From an uncultured Draconibacterium sp. (lineage in GTDB: Bacteria; Bacteroidota; Bacteroidia; Bacteroidales; Prolixibacteraceae), in the NCBI RefSeq assembly GCF_963676735.1, contig NZ_OY781464.1, positions 3,319,001-3,383,000 of the forward strand: a stretch of DNA of 64,000 bases, read 5' to 3'. Positions 54,413 to 62,762 of the stretch are shown piece after piece. The first letter of the stretch is position 1. Each line of letters opens with the position of its first letter. The notes beneath the pieces are model-generated. The model searched no databases and was not told the origin of the DNA. It saw only the letters and a list, made by a program, of their open reading frames with translations. The position numbers and the translations under genes are program-made.

Positions 54413-56359
54413 TTATGTAAGGTTTATTTTTCGAATATTTTTAGCTTGTTCAATCCGATTAATAATCGAATCAATAATGGCATCGTACAGTTTTTCTTTC
54501 AAATACTGGTCCTCTACTCCAAAATCAATGTTCGGATTATCGTTAACCTCCACCACATAGGTTTCGCCGTTAATAAACTTCAAATCAACCCCATACAAAC
54601 CATCTCCTATAAGTGATGCTGCCTTTTGTGCCACGCTTAAAACCTCGGCAGGAACCTCCTCCAAGGCCACCGTTTCGTGTGCTCCTTCCTTTTCATCACT
54701 GTTGCTATTCCAGTCGTAAATTTGCCAGTGGCCCTTTGTCATAAAATATTTACATGCATACAGTGCTTTATTGTCCAACACACCTATTCGCCAGTCGAAA
54801 TCAGAAAATAAAAACTCCTGGCACACAATCATATCTGATGTTTTAAAAAGTATGTTGAGCTGTGTTTCTGCTTCTTCCCGGCTGTTCACTTTTACAACTC
54901 CCAATGAAAAGGCACTATCGGGTTGCTTTAGAATTACCGGGTAAGAAATCTGGCTGAGCAGCTCCTTATTTTGAAGATTTTTTGTGAGTGCAATGGTATT
55001 GGGCGTTTTTATTTTATTTCGTTTTAGCAGCTCGTGCTGATAAATTTTATTCGAACATCTTAATATCGACCAGGGATCGTCAATCACAACCAGTCCTTCG
55101 GCATACGCCAAACGAGAAATGTCGTAGGTATAATGGTTTACATTGGTAGTTTCGCGAATAAACAACGCATCAAACTCATTAATTTTATCAATATCATTCT
55201 GGGTAATAAATTCAAGATAAACACCTTTTCTGTTGGCTGCTGTCACAAACTGCTTTAATGCCTCTTCGTTTGATGGAGGGTTCGGCTCTTTTGGGTTAAT
55301 CAAAACAGCCAGATCGTATTTATAATTGTCGAGTTTTGGGTAATTAAAACGTTTCTTATTAAGATACTTAACAGCAAAATCATACATTATTTCCTTATCC
55401 TCTGCAGGCATATTTTTAATGGTTAATACTTTCATATTTTTTATCAGCCATTTCTCATGCTTTACAAAAGTTATCCGAAACAATGGTGTTTCAAAAAGTT
55501 GAAACAGCTTTTGTGTTAATAGCTTGTAGCGTTTTTCTGCTGTTTCGCCAAAATAAATATTTAAGGATAAAATATTTTTATCACACCTCTGCAACTCCCT
55601 GTCTATCAAGTCTTCTAACTCAAATGTTGCTGACTTTATAATTTTAATGTTTTTGAAGTCGCGAATGGTAACAATATTCGGAATAGCTCGTTGTCCGCGA
55701 GCCGAAGCCAATAACGACACATAATAACCAAAGCTTTGGTATTTGTACGAACTGCAAAGGTTAAAAACACGCAAGTCCGGATTGTTGTGGTAATCAGTAT
55801 TATTGATGTATTCTTTTACCGAAACTATTTTTGCGTTTATATCCGATCTTTCCCACTTATACGGCTTATCGATTACAATAATATTTTTGTGGTATTTTTG
55901 GGCATCATGGTTAGACAATACCAGCTCCATTTTTAGTGCATCTTCGTCCTCGTTGTAATAGTGCTTTAAGGTTTTTAGGGTTTTAAAACCTCTATTTTTA
56001 TACCAGTGTACCAACCTTTCATTTTTGGCTCTAACTTCAAGCAGAATGCGGCTAAACCCATTCTCTTCGCCAAAATTAATCACATAATCAAAAAGAATTC
56101 GTCCGATACCTTTGTTATGGTACTTGTTTAATAGTGCCATTGAGTAGAACCTCAATGTATGTTTGTATTTTATTAGAACTAAAGAACCAATAGGCTCCTT
56201 CTTTGCAGTTTCAACGATAAGTACTTCCTGAGATTTACTTCTAATACCATATCTCAGGTTTTCTTTTGTGTTTTGCTGGAAAACGGGAAAAACTTCCTGT
56301 TCAAGATTTACCAAAAAAGATAAATCCTTATCAACAGCTTTTCTGAAATTGATTTTCAA
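54413..56359 (-). CDS. GNAT acetyltransferase fused to RimK-like ATP-grasp ligase
   Basis: The 648-residue protein contains three parts. Residues 1-150 are a GNAT domain with the acetyl-CoA loop NKGIGRILFDYVI near residue 82. Residues 160-370 resemble the RLAN domain that precedes some RimK-like ATP-grasp enzymes (VFNLCSSYKYQSFGYYVSLLASARGQRAIPN-type segment). Residues 420-640 are an ATP-grasp with PVILKQPDSAFSLGVVKV, VCQEFLFSDFDWRIGVLDN and the metal site VEVNDNPNIDFGVED. Related fusions are predicted to make N-acylated peptides or amino-acid conjugates, as in N-acetylglutaminylglutamine synthesis. The product here is unknown. DUF6624 follows it. Confidence 0.85.
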   Translation of the reverse strand: MKINFRKAVDKDLSFLVNLEQEVFPVFQQNTKENLRYGIRSKSQEVLIVETAKKEPIGSLVLIKYKHTLRFYSMALLNKYHNKGIGRILFDYVINFGEENGFSRILLEVRAKNERLVHWYKNRGFKTLKTLKHYYNEDEDALKMELVLSNHDAQKYHKNIIVIDKPYKWERSDINAKIVSVKEYINNTDYHNNPDLRVFNLCSSYKYQSFGYYVSLLASARGQRAIPNIVTIRDFKNIKIIKSATFELEDLIDRELQRCDKNILSLNIYFGETAEKRYKLLTQKLFQLFETPLFRITFVKHEKWLIKNMKVLTIKNMPAEDKEIMYDFAVKYLNKKRFNYPKLDNYKYDLAVLINPKEPNPPSNEEALKQFVTAANRKGVYLEFITQNDIDKINEFDALFIRETTNVNHYTYDISRLAYAEGLVVIDDPWSILRCSNKIYQHELLKRNKIKTPNTIALTKNLQNKELLSQISYPVILKQPDSAFSLGVVKVNSREEAETQLNILFKTSDMIVCQEFLFSDFDWRIGVLDNKALYACKYFMTKGHWQIYDWNSNSDEKEGAHETVALEEVPAEVLSVAQKAASLIGDGLYGVDLKFINGETYVVEVNDNPNIDFGVEDQYLKEKLYDAIIDSIINRIEQAKNIRKINLT

Positions 56360-56662
56360 GTGTACAGTTAATCTATCTACTTATTTAACAAATAATATTC
56401 ACACACGGAGAGCACCTCCCAAGTTAAACACGCCATTAATTATCCTCATTCCACCCTATTCCCAAATGCTTGTTTTTAAAACAAATACAACCTTCAACAT
56501 CAAATCATGACAGGATGAATCAGACTGTGCTAATGTATGAAAATTAAAAATACTTAGTTGTTATTTATTCTTTTTTGAGCGTGTTTTTTTCGTAAGATTG
56601 AGCCCCTAAACAACAACCTCAAAACAAGAGATTAAATCAACTGATAATCAACAAACTAAAAA
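56360..56662. other. Intergenic region of 303 bases
   Basis: Upstream region of the GNAT/ATP-grasp gene, beyond the cyclophilin stop. It is AT-rich, with a TATTATTTG promoter-like element on the minus strand about 40 bases before the start (one base too long in the spacer). No gene or strong hairpin was found. Confidence 0.4.
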
Positions 56663-57244
56663 TTAATTGCGCTCAAATAATTCAATTTTAACTTTTTCAA
56701 CCAGCGTTTGTTGTTTGTCTGGTTGCTGTTGAATGGTACGCACCACATCCATACCCGAAATTACTCGCCCAAAGGCAGCAAATCCCTGTCCGTCGGGGTT
56801 TCGTTGGCCTCCAAAATCGAGGTCGGGCTGCGGCCCCACACAAATAAAAAATTCGGTTGAAGCAGTTCCGGGTTCCATTCGCGCCATCGACACGGTTCCG
56901 TCGAGGTGTTTAATACCGGTAACTTCAGTGGTTTCGTGGGCTATTGGTGCAATCCCCTCAAAACGTGGCTGCGTATATATGCCCCCTTGTATCACTTCAA
57001 TTTTAACCGGGTTGCCGGGCTGATTATCGGGGCGTACCACCCGGTAAAACAATGCATTTTCGAAGGTATTAGCTCTTACATGCTTCAAAAAATTGCCGGC
57101 TGTTATTGGCGCATTTACGGTATCTAACTCAACAACAATTTTGCCCAGGCCGGTATGCATTTCAACCTGTGGCAGTGCTTGTCCGCTAGAAAGAAATGCA
57201 AAGAACAGGGCCGGGAGTAAAAAAAATATGGATTTCCTCATCAT
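56663..57244 (-). CDS. Secreted cyclophilin-type peptidyl-prolyl isomerase
   Basis: Speeds proline isomerisation in periplasmic or outer-membrane protein folding. The 193-residue precursor has a signal peptide (to about residue 21, FLSSGQA), then a cyclophilin domain: VVELDTVNAPITAGNFLKHV, FYRVVRPDNQ, IAHETTEV, GTVSMARMEPGTASTEFFICVGPQPDLDFGG-type core, and AFGRVISGMDVVRTIQ. Core active-site residues are present (FYRV Arg; STEFFI). Monocistronic. Confidence 0.93.
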   Translation of the reverse strand: MMRKSIFFLLPALFFAFLSSGQALPQVEMHTGLGKIVVELDTVNAPITAGNFLKHVRANTFENALFYRVVRPDNQPGNPVKIEVIQGGIYTQPRFEGIAPIAHETTEVTGIKHLDGTVSMARMEPGTASTEFFICVGPQPDLDFGGQRNPDGQGFAAFGRVISGMDVVRTIQQQPDKQQTLVEKVKIELFERN

Positions 57245-57334
57245 TTATGTTCGATTTTATTTTTTACTTGCACTCAAATGTACAAAAAACGACGTGCCCC
57301 AGGCATAGCCGGTATTAAAAGAAAGTAAATTTCC

Positions 57335-58636
57335 ATGCAACGATTTATCGTTTTACTGAGCCTGCTGCTATTGTCGGCAGTGGCCATATCGCAAAACACC
57401 CTTCGGGTATTTCTCGAAAACCAACCTGAAATAAAAAGCATTGAGCAATTGGCCTGCACCAGCTTTTTTACTAAAAAATACAAGGTTATGCTGGAGCAAC
57501 CGCTCGATTATCGCCACCCCGAGAAAGGTACATTTTTGCAGCGGGTAATTATTGCCGATAAAGGCCCCAACCGGCCTGTGGTTTTTATTACCGAGGGCTA
57601 CAACGGCGGCTATTCCGAATCGGCCAACTACATAAACGAGCTCAGCCCCATGCTGGAGGCGAATCAAATTTGTATGGATCACCGGTATTTTGGCGAATCG
57701 TGGCCCGAGCCGCTAAACTGGGATTACCTGACTGTACGCAATGCTGCTGCAGATCATCATCATCTGATTAAACTGATGAAAAACTATTATTCGGGAAAAT
57801 GGATAAGTACCGGCATTAGTAAAGGCGGACAAACCGCAGTGTATCACCGCTGGCTTTACCCCAACGATGTTGAGGTAACTGTACCTTATGTTGCTCCACT
57901 TAATTTTGGTGTTGAAGATGGCCGCCACGAGCCTTTTATTAAGACTATACCCGGTACTGCCGCACAACGTAAAAAAATAGAAAATTTCCAGCTTGAAGTG
58001 CTAAAAAACCGTGCGAAACTACTCCCAAAACTTGAGGCCTTGTGCCGGGATAAAAACTACACATTTCGTGTTGATTTGGATGAAGTTTTTGATTTATGCG
58101 TTTTGGAATATCCCTTTGCCCTGTGGCAGTGGGGTCGATTAACCGACCATGTACCGGAAGCCAATGCCCCCATTGATCAATTGTTTGAACATCTGATGCT
58201 GGTTTCGGGCCCTTCGTATTTTGCCATTGAAGGCCACGAAGGTTACAAATCATTTTTTGTTCAGGCAGCCCGCGAACTGGGTTATTACGGCTACGATACT
58301 CAACCATTTCAGGCTTTCCTATCCATAAAAACAGCAAAAGGCTACCTTCCCCGCCTGTTTTTACCTAAAAAAATACAAGTGAAGTATCAACCCAAAACAG
58401 CGAAAGCAGTAGGACGTTTTATTCAATCTACTGATGCAAAAATCCTGTTTATTTATGGCGAATGGGATCCATGGTCGGCATCAGCATTTGAAGTACCGCA
58501 AAAACAAAATTTTCTTAAAGTTGTAAAACCCGGGGGAAGTCACAGCACGCGCATAGCCAATTTACCACAGGTACAAAAGCAATTGGTTAAAGAAACGCTC
58601 GAACGTTGGCTGGCAACTGATATACAAGTTCCTTAA
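57335..58636 (+). CDS. Secreted S28/S37-type serine tripeptidyl aminopeptidase
   Basis: A 433-residue alpha/beta-hydrolase peptidase with a signal peptide (residues 1-19, AVAIS). The nucleophile Ser162 lies in STGISKGGQTAV, the Asp in FIYGEWDPWSASAF and the His in PGGSHSTRI near the C-terminus, in the usual order. VITEGYNGG-like (VFITEGYNGGYSES) and HRYFGESWPEP segments match the PS-10 peptidase S37 family. Such enzymes remove tripeptides from peptide N-termini, probably in the periplasm for amino-acid scavenging. It ends by overlapping the convergent transporter gene by four bases. Confidence 0.85.
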   Translation: MQRFIVLLSLLLLSAVAISQNTLRVFLENQPEIKSIEQLACTSFFTKKYKVMLEQPLDYRHPEKGTFLQRVIIADKGPNRPVVFITEGYNGGYSESANYINELSPMLEANQICMDHRYFGESWPEPLNWDYLTVRNAAADHHHLIKLMKNYYSGKWISTGISKGGQTAVYHRWLYPNDVEVTVPYVAPLNFGVEDGRHEPFIKTIPGTAAQRKKIENFQLEVLKNRAKLLPKLEALCRDKNYTFRVDLDEVFDLCVLEYPFALWQWGRLTDHVPEANAPIDQLFEHLMLVSGPSYFAIEGHEGYKSFFVQAARELGYYGYDTQPFQAFLSIKTAKGYLPRLFLPKKIQVKYQPKTAKAVGRFIQSTDAKILFIYGEWDPWSASAFEVPQKQNFLKVVKPGGSHSTRIANLPQVQKQLVKETLERWLATDIQVP

Positions 58637-59544
58637 AGAAAAAACATAGCTACACCGGCCACCGTAATAATAGCGCCAAGAATCTCTTTCCAATTCACTT
58701 TTTCGTTAAAAAGTAAAATAGACGGACCAATGATTAGAACCGGAACAATAGCCATTAAGGTTGCCGCAATACCGGTTTGCGTGTGTTGCACTGCCAACAG
58801 CGAAAACGAAACACCCAGAAAAGGGCCAAAAAAAGCGCCAACGGTAATGCGTTTCATTGCCGGGCCATTTTTTAAGGCTGTCCATACACGTGGCCAACGT
58901 TTAATAAAAACAAATAGTATTGAAAAACCCACGATGCCGGTAAGCACGCGTATTTGTGTTGCCGAAAAAGCATCGTAATCGCCCATTCCCTTTTTACTGA
59001 TTACCAGTCCGGCCGCCTGCCCCAATGCGCCCCCAAGAGCCAGTAGAATACCTTGAATAGGGTATGACGATTTTAACTTTCGCACTTTTACGCCGTTTTC
59101 TTCCGATTTTTCACGTTTCAGAATAACGATTATAATTCCCGACATGGTTACGGCCATACCCAGCCAGCTCTGTGGCGAAAGTACCTCGCCCAAAAGCAGC
59201 CATCCAATAAGTGCGGCAAAAGGTGGTGCCAAAGCCATTAACAGCATGGCTACCCGGGCACCAATTACCAGGTATGATTGAAATAAGAGCAAATCGCCGA
59301 TAACAAAACCAATCAGTCCGGAAAAAGCCAGCCATTTCCAGGCATACAGGCTTGCATCGCTTGGAAAGAAAAAACCCCGGCTAATCCAACTGTAAACGCC
59401 AATCAGAAAAAAAGCAATTACTAAACGTATTAGATTTACGGCCAGCGAACCAACCTTCTTTCCTGCCGACTCAAAAGCCAATGCTGTTACTGTCCAGAAA
59501 ATGGCCGTAAGCACACCCGCGATTTCTCCAAAATGATTTTGCAT
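58633..59544 (-). CDS. EamA (DMT-superfamily) transporter
   Basis: A 303-residue inner-membrane protein with ten hydrophobic segments arranged as two EamA repeats (first about 8-145, second about 160-303). Typical features are GEIAGVLTAIFWTVTALAFESAG at the start and IPVLIIGPSILLFNEKVNWKEILGAIITVAGVAM at the end of the repeats. Members export or import amino acids or other small metabolites; the substrate is unknown. A charged loop (residues 145-162, REKSEENGVKVRK) joins the repeats. Start at 59544; convergent overlap of four bases with the peptidase gene. Confidence 0.85.
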   Translation of the reverse strand: MQNHFGEIAGVLTAIFWTVTALAFESAGKKVGSLAVNLIRLVIAFFLIGVYSWISRGFFFPSDASLYAWKWLAFSGLIGFVIGDLLLFQSYLVIGARVAMLLMALAPPFAALIGWLLLGEVLSPQSWLGMAVTMSGIIIVILKREKSEENGVKVRKLKSSYPIQGILLALGGALGQAAGLVISKKGMGDYDAFSATQIRVLTGIVGFSILFVFIKRWPRVWTALKNGPAMKRITVGAFFGPFLGVSFSLLAVQHTQTGIAATLMAIVPVLIIGPSILLFNEKVNWKEILGAIITVAGVAMFFL

Positions 59545-59661
59545 GCGACAAAAGTAAATATTTCGGCGAGATGTAAGCCGACCAGTACAAGGTAAACGCG
59601 AAATTTGACAGAGGAATTAAAAATGAAATGCCCGGATAGTCAGTTCATTTCAGAAATAAAA

Positions 59662-59850
59662 AAAAATCCTGGCACCATTGCCAGGATCTTTTGTCCTCTT
59701 CTCTAGTCCTTAAAAAAACAACTTAATAAAGTCACAAATTCATAATTGGCTCTCCTCCTCTTTCTTTATCACAACTTAATTGTCAAACAAAAAACTAAAT
59801 CTACTCTTCTATGCTTTTCTTTATCTCTTGGTTTGTACTTACAAATATAT
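59662..59850 (-). ncRNA. Candidate minus-strand small RNA
   Basis: Part of a 477-base gap (59545-60021) with no gene. On the minus strand a TATATTTG -7 element (59849-59842) is followed by about 170 bases of non-coding sequence rich in purines and ending in a perfect ATCCTGGCA/TGCCAGGAT hairpin (59665-59688) with nine T. No protein gene lies between them, so a short RNA of about 175 bases is possible. No convincing -33 element is seen. It could also be a leftover terminator. Confidence 0.4.
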
Positions 59851-59965
59851 CTAATACCATTAAAGTAGATGCTAACATTTTTGCTGATTCGACCTCTGTA
59901 AACAACTGATTTTAAACTACATTTTTGCCTAAACAAAATAATATGCACTTACCAGCCAGGCATAA

Positions 59966-60003
59966 AAAAACCGTTTTGCTGATTATACAAAACGGTTTTT
60001 AGC
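59966..60003 (-). terminator. Intrinsic terminator of the TlpA-like gene
   Basis: AAAACCGTTTTG and CAAAACGGTTTT with a nine-base loop, T runs on both strands, 19 bases past the stop at 60022. Confidence 0.9.
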
Positions 60004-60021
60004 TATTATTCTGCTAAAATA

Positions 60022-61116
60022 TTACTTATTCAAAAAATCGGCAACGGCTTGTCCCAGCTCCTCGCCTCTTTTGTTTTTTGCAACAATTTTACCATTCTTA
60101 TCAATTAGCAGGCTTGACGGAATAGAGCTTACAGCATATATTTTTGCTGCAGCATTATTCCAGTATGCCAAATCAGAAACATGGTCCCAGGTTAAACCAT
60201 CGTCTTCAATGGCCTTTAACCAGGCATCTTTGTCGCGATCGAGCGACACGCCAAAAACACTAAATCCCTGATCTTTATACTGTTCGTAAGTTGCTACCAC
60301 ATTTGGGTTTTCTGCCCGGCATGGTCCACACCACGATGCCCAGAAATCGAGCAGGGTTAATTCGTTTTTCGAATATACATCCGAAAACTTCACGGGATTA
60401 CCATCCTGATCGTTTTGTGTAAAATCAGGTGCTGTTTGGCCTATTGCCACCTTTTTAAGCTGTTCAATCTTTGCTTTTAAATCGATAATTGCAGGTACTT
60501 CATCCAGTTTTGGATCAAGTGCAGCAACCATAGCTTCCAGTTCTGCCTCATCTTTTTCATACTGAATACGACTTAAAAAGAAAGGCGTAACATACGATGC
60601 CGGATTGTTTTTCACAAAGTCTTCCTGCAAGGTATTGGTACTTTTGTACAAGGCTTCAACCTGTTCCATTAATTCGTTGGCTTTTGCGGTATCGCCTGCT
60701 GCACCTGCAGTGCGGGCTTCCTGGTATAAACCCATGTATTCTTCACTAATTTTTTGAATTTCCTTGTTTATGGTATTAAACTCATCGTGAGTTGCTGATC
60801 CTGTAACTTCTGCTGCAAAAATTGAATCGGCTTTTCCGCTTACAGTCATGTTAGCATTTTCAACAAAAACGATGGTTTTTGCCCGTTGCCCGTTAACCGA
60901 AAGGTAATACATATCGGGAAATGCCACTTCGCCTTCCAATACAGCAACACCATCTACAATATCAGCAGTGTCAATACCGGCCCATTGTCCCTCGGCACGT
61001 TGCTCCAATATAATTTTTCCTTCAGCACCTTCCAGATTTACAGTAATTTTGTAACCTTTTTGCTGCGAACAGGCGAACAAGGCCACACTTAAAATAACAA
61101 ATAATAGTTTTCTCAT
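60022..61116 (-). CDS. TlpA-like thioredoxin-fold lipoprotein with DUF4369 N-terminus
   Basis: The ATG at 61116 gives 364 residues with a lipoprotein signal ending in LFAC (Cys16); the longer frame lacks a signal. Residues 20-115 resemble DUF4369 (beta-rich, GKIILEQRAEGQWAGIDTA), residues 115-235 are helical, and the C-terminal 135 residues are an AhpC/TSA-Redoxin domain with the redox motif WASWCGPC (Cys263 and Cys266). Such proteins reduce or exchange disulphides at the periplasmic side of a membrane, for example in cytochrome maturation. Specific partner unknown. A promoter with TTG, 18 bases and TATCTTCG lies at 61149-61177. Confidence 0.88.
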   Translation of the reverse strand: MRKLLFVILSVALFACSQQKGYKITVNLEGAEGKIILEQRAEGQWAGIDTADIVDGVAVLEGEVAFPDMYYLSVNGQRAKTIVFVENANMTVSGKADSIFAAEVTGSATHDEFNTINKEIQKISEEYMGLYQEARTAGAAGDTAKANELMEQVEALYKSTNTLQEDFVKNNPASYVTPFFLSRIQYEKDEAELEAMVAALDPKLDEVPAIIDLKAKIEQLKKVAIGQTAPDFTQNDQDGNPVKFSDVYSKNELTLLDFWASWCGPCRAENPNVVATYEQYKDQGFSVFGVSLDRDKDAWLKAIEDDGLTWDHVSDLAYWNNAAAKIYAVSSIPSSLLIDKNGKIVAKNKRGEELGQAVADFLNK

Positions 61117-61148
61117 TGTACAGTATTTTATATGAATTGAATTCTCGT

Positions 61149-61177
61149 CGAAGATACGCATTCTGGACATTCTTCAA
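61149..61177 (-). promoter_or_regulatory. Promoter of the TlpA-like gene
   Basis: On the minus strand TTG (61177-61175), 18 bases and TATCTTCG (61156-61149); one mismatch from TAnnTTTG. About 33 bases precede the start codon. Confidence 0.5.
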
Positions 61178-61249
61178 AACGATTGATTTCAAATAAACAA
61201 TATTATAAAAACGATTTTAGCTAAATTGCACGTATTAATTGTATGTAAC

Positions 61250-62131
61250 ATGAATAAAAACGTTGCACTCGTACTTTCAGGCGGAGGTGCCCGCGGAATG
61301 GCACACATTGGAGTTATTGAAGAGCTGGAATCACGCGGATACAGCATTAAAGCGATTTCAGGAACCTCAATGGGTGCGTTGGTTGGAGGAATATACGCTG
61401 CCGGAAAACTTAAAGAATTTAAACAGTGGGCGGTTTCGCTGGAACGGCACGATATGTTTCGAATGGTTGATTTCTCGTTTGGCGGAAATGGCCTGATTAA
61501 AGGAGAAAAAGTACTGGGTAAAATTCAGGAATTTGTCCCCGACACCCTGATTGAAGAGCTTCCAATCAACTACTCGGCCACTGCAGTAGATTTAAAACGG
61601 CGAGAGGAAGTGGTATTCAAAAAAGGGAGTTTGTTTAATGCTATTCGTGCATCTATTGCCATTCCCACCGTTTTTACACCAATAACTCATAATGAAGCTA
61701 TTTTGGTGGATGGTGGGGTTATGAATAACCTGCCCATTTCAAACGTTGTGCGCAATGATGATGATTTGTTGGTTGCCGTTCATGTAAATGCAGCTATTCC
61801 CATTCCTCATCAGTTTAAAAATAAGAAAGATATACTTGAAAAAGAATCGGCTTACAAAAAATGGATGAATGAATTTTATGATTTCCTTCACCTTCATCAT
61901 CCAAAGGAAAAAAAGGAACGGCTGGGTTTTTTATCGCTCATCGACCAATCGCTGGCAACAGGGATGTTAAAACTTGTCGATCATGCCATAGAAAAAGGGA
62001 AGCCTGATGTTCTAATTAATGTGTCGCGTGATGCCTGCGGAACGTATGATTTTTACAAAGCAAACGAACTGATTGAAATGGGACGTTATTCTGCCATTCT
62101 TGAACTGGATAAATTAAAATTTAATGCCTGA
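61250..62131 (+). CDS. Patatin-like phospholipase
   Basis: A 293-residue cytoplasmic lipid acyl hydrolase with start at the ATG at 61250. The oxyanion loop GGGARG is at about residues 11-16, the nucleophile Ser40 in SGTSMG, and the catalytic Asp154 in DGG (ILVDGGVMNN). These are the three standard patatin motifs, so it should be active on phospholipids or other esters. The C-terminal helical part (KWMNEFYDFLHLHHPKEKKE) is typical of RssA-like members. Its end overlaps the following amidotransferase gene by eight bases, suggesting translational coupling. Confidence 0.9.
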   Translation: MNKNVALVLSGGGARGMAHIGVIEELESRGYSIKAISGTSMGALVGGIYAAGKLKEFKQWAVSLERHDMFRMVDFSFGGNGLIKGEKVLGKIQEFVPDTLIEELPINYSATAVDLKRREEVVFKKGSLFNAIRASIAIPTVFTPITHNEAILVDGGVMNNLPISNVVRNDDDLLVAVHVNAAIPIPHQFKNKKDILEKESAYKKWMNEFYDFLHLHHPKEKKERLGFLSLIDQSLATGMLKLVDHAIEKGKPDVLINVSRDACGTYDFYKANELIEMGRYSAILELDKLKFNA

Positions 62132-62690
62132 AATACTCATTATAAATAATGCCGAGCCAGGTATCACCAAATTTGCCGACCCCATCATTAAAATTGTTCA
62201 ACAAACGGGGAACAAAGCCGTATTTATTGAATATGCCGACTGCCAAATGATAAATCTTAAAGCGTTTGATGGAGTCATTTTAACCGGTTCGCCTCAGGGC
62301 GATGATATTGTTGAACACCATTTATCCTACTTTCGTTGGCTAAAAACCTACGATAAGCCCGTATTGGGAATTTGTGCCGGACATCATTTAACCGGTTATT
62401 TGTACGGTGCAACTTTACTCCGAAGTCAGGAACCCGAATCGGGCGATTTCGAAGTAGAAATCGTTAGAACCGATTCGCTGTTATATAACCTCCCGCAAAA
62501 GTTTACTGTTAGACAAATGCATAACGACTCAATAACTTTACCTAACGAATTTGAATTGCTGGTTACATCCAACACTTGTAAAAACCAGCTCATGAAACAC
62601 AAAAACAAACCTTTGTACACTTGTCAGTTTCACCCCGAGTTTTATAATCATCAGTTAATCCGAAATTTTATAATGCTCTGTGTAAATTGA
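62124..62690 (+). CDS. Class I glutamine amidotransferase-like protein
   Basis: The 188-residue protein has the family layout: VILTGSPQGDDIVE, the nucleophile Cys84 in LGICAGHHLTGYLYG, and the His170/Glu172 pair in QFHPEFY. It resembles stand-alone GuaA-N or PuuD-like amidotransferase domains that hydrolyse glutamine or gamma-glutamyl compounds. No partner synthetase is encoded beside it, so the substrate is unknown. It overlaps the patatin gene by eight bases and ends just before the terminator shared with asnB. Confidence 0.82.
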   Translation: MPEILIINNAEPGITKFADPIIKIVQQTGNKAVFIEYADCQMINLKAFDGVILTGSPQGDDIVEHHLSYFRWLKTYDKPVLGICAGHHLTGYLYGATLLRSQEPESGDFEVEIVRTDSLLYNLPQKFTVRQMHNDSITLPNEFELLVTSNTCKNQLMKHKNKPLYTCQFHPEFYNHQLIRNFIMLCVN

Positions 62691-62705
62691 GTAAAATAAT
62701 CATTA

Positions 62706-62741
62706 AAAAAGCCACCCGCAAAAAACGGATGGCTCTTTGAT
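62706..62741. terminator. Bidirectional intrinsic terminator
   Basis: AGCCACCCG and CGGATGGCT pair across an A-rich loop; on the minus strand the stem is complete with one wobble pair and is followed by six T. It serves asnB and the convergent amidotransferase gene. Confidence 0.8.
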
Positions 62742-62762
62742 TTGATTGATTGACTACAATCC

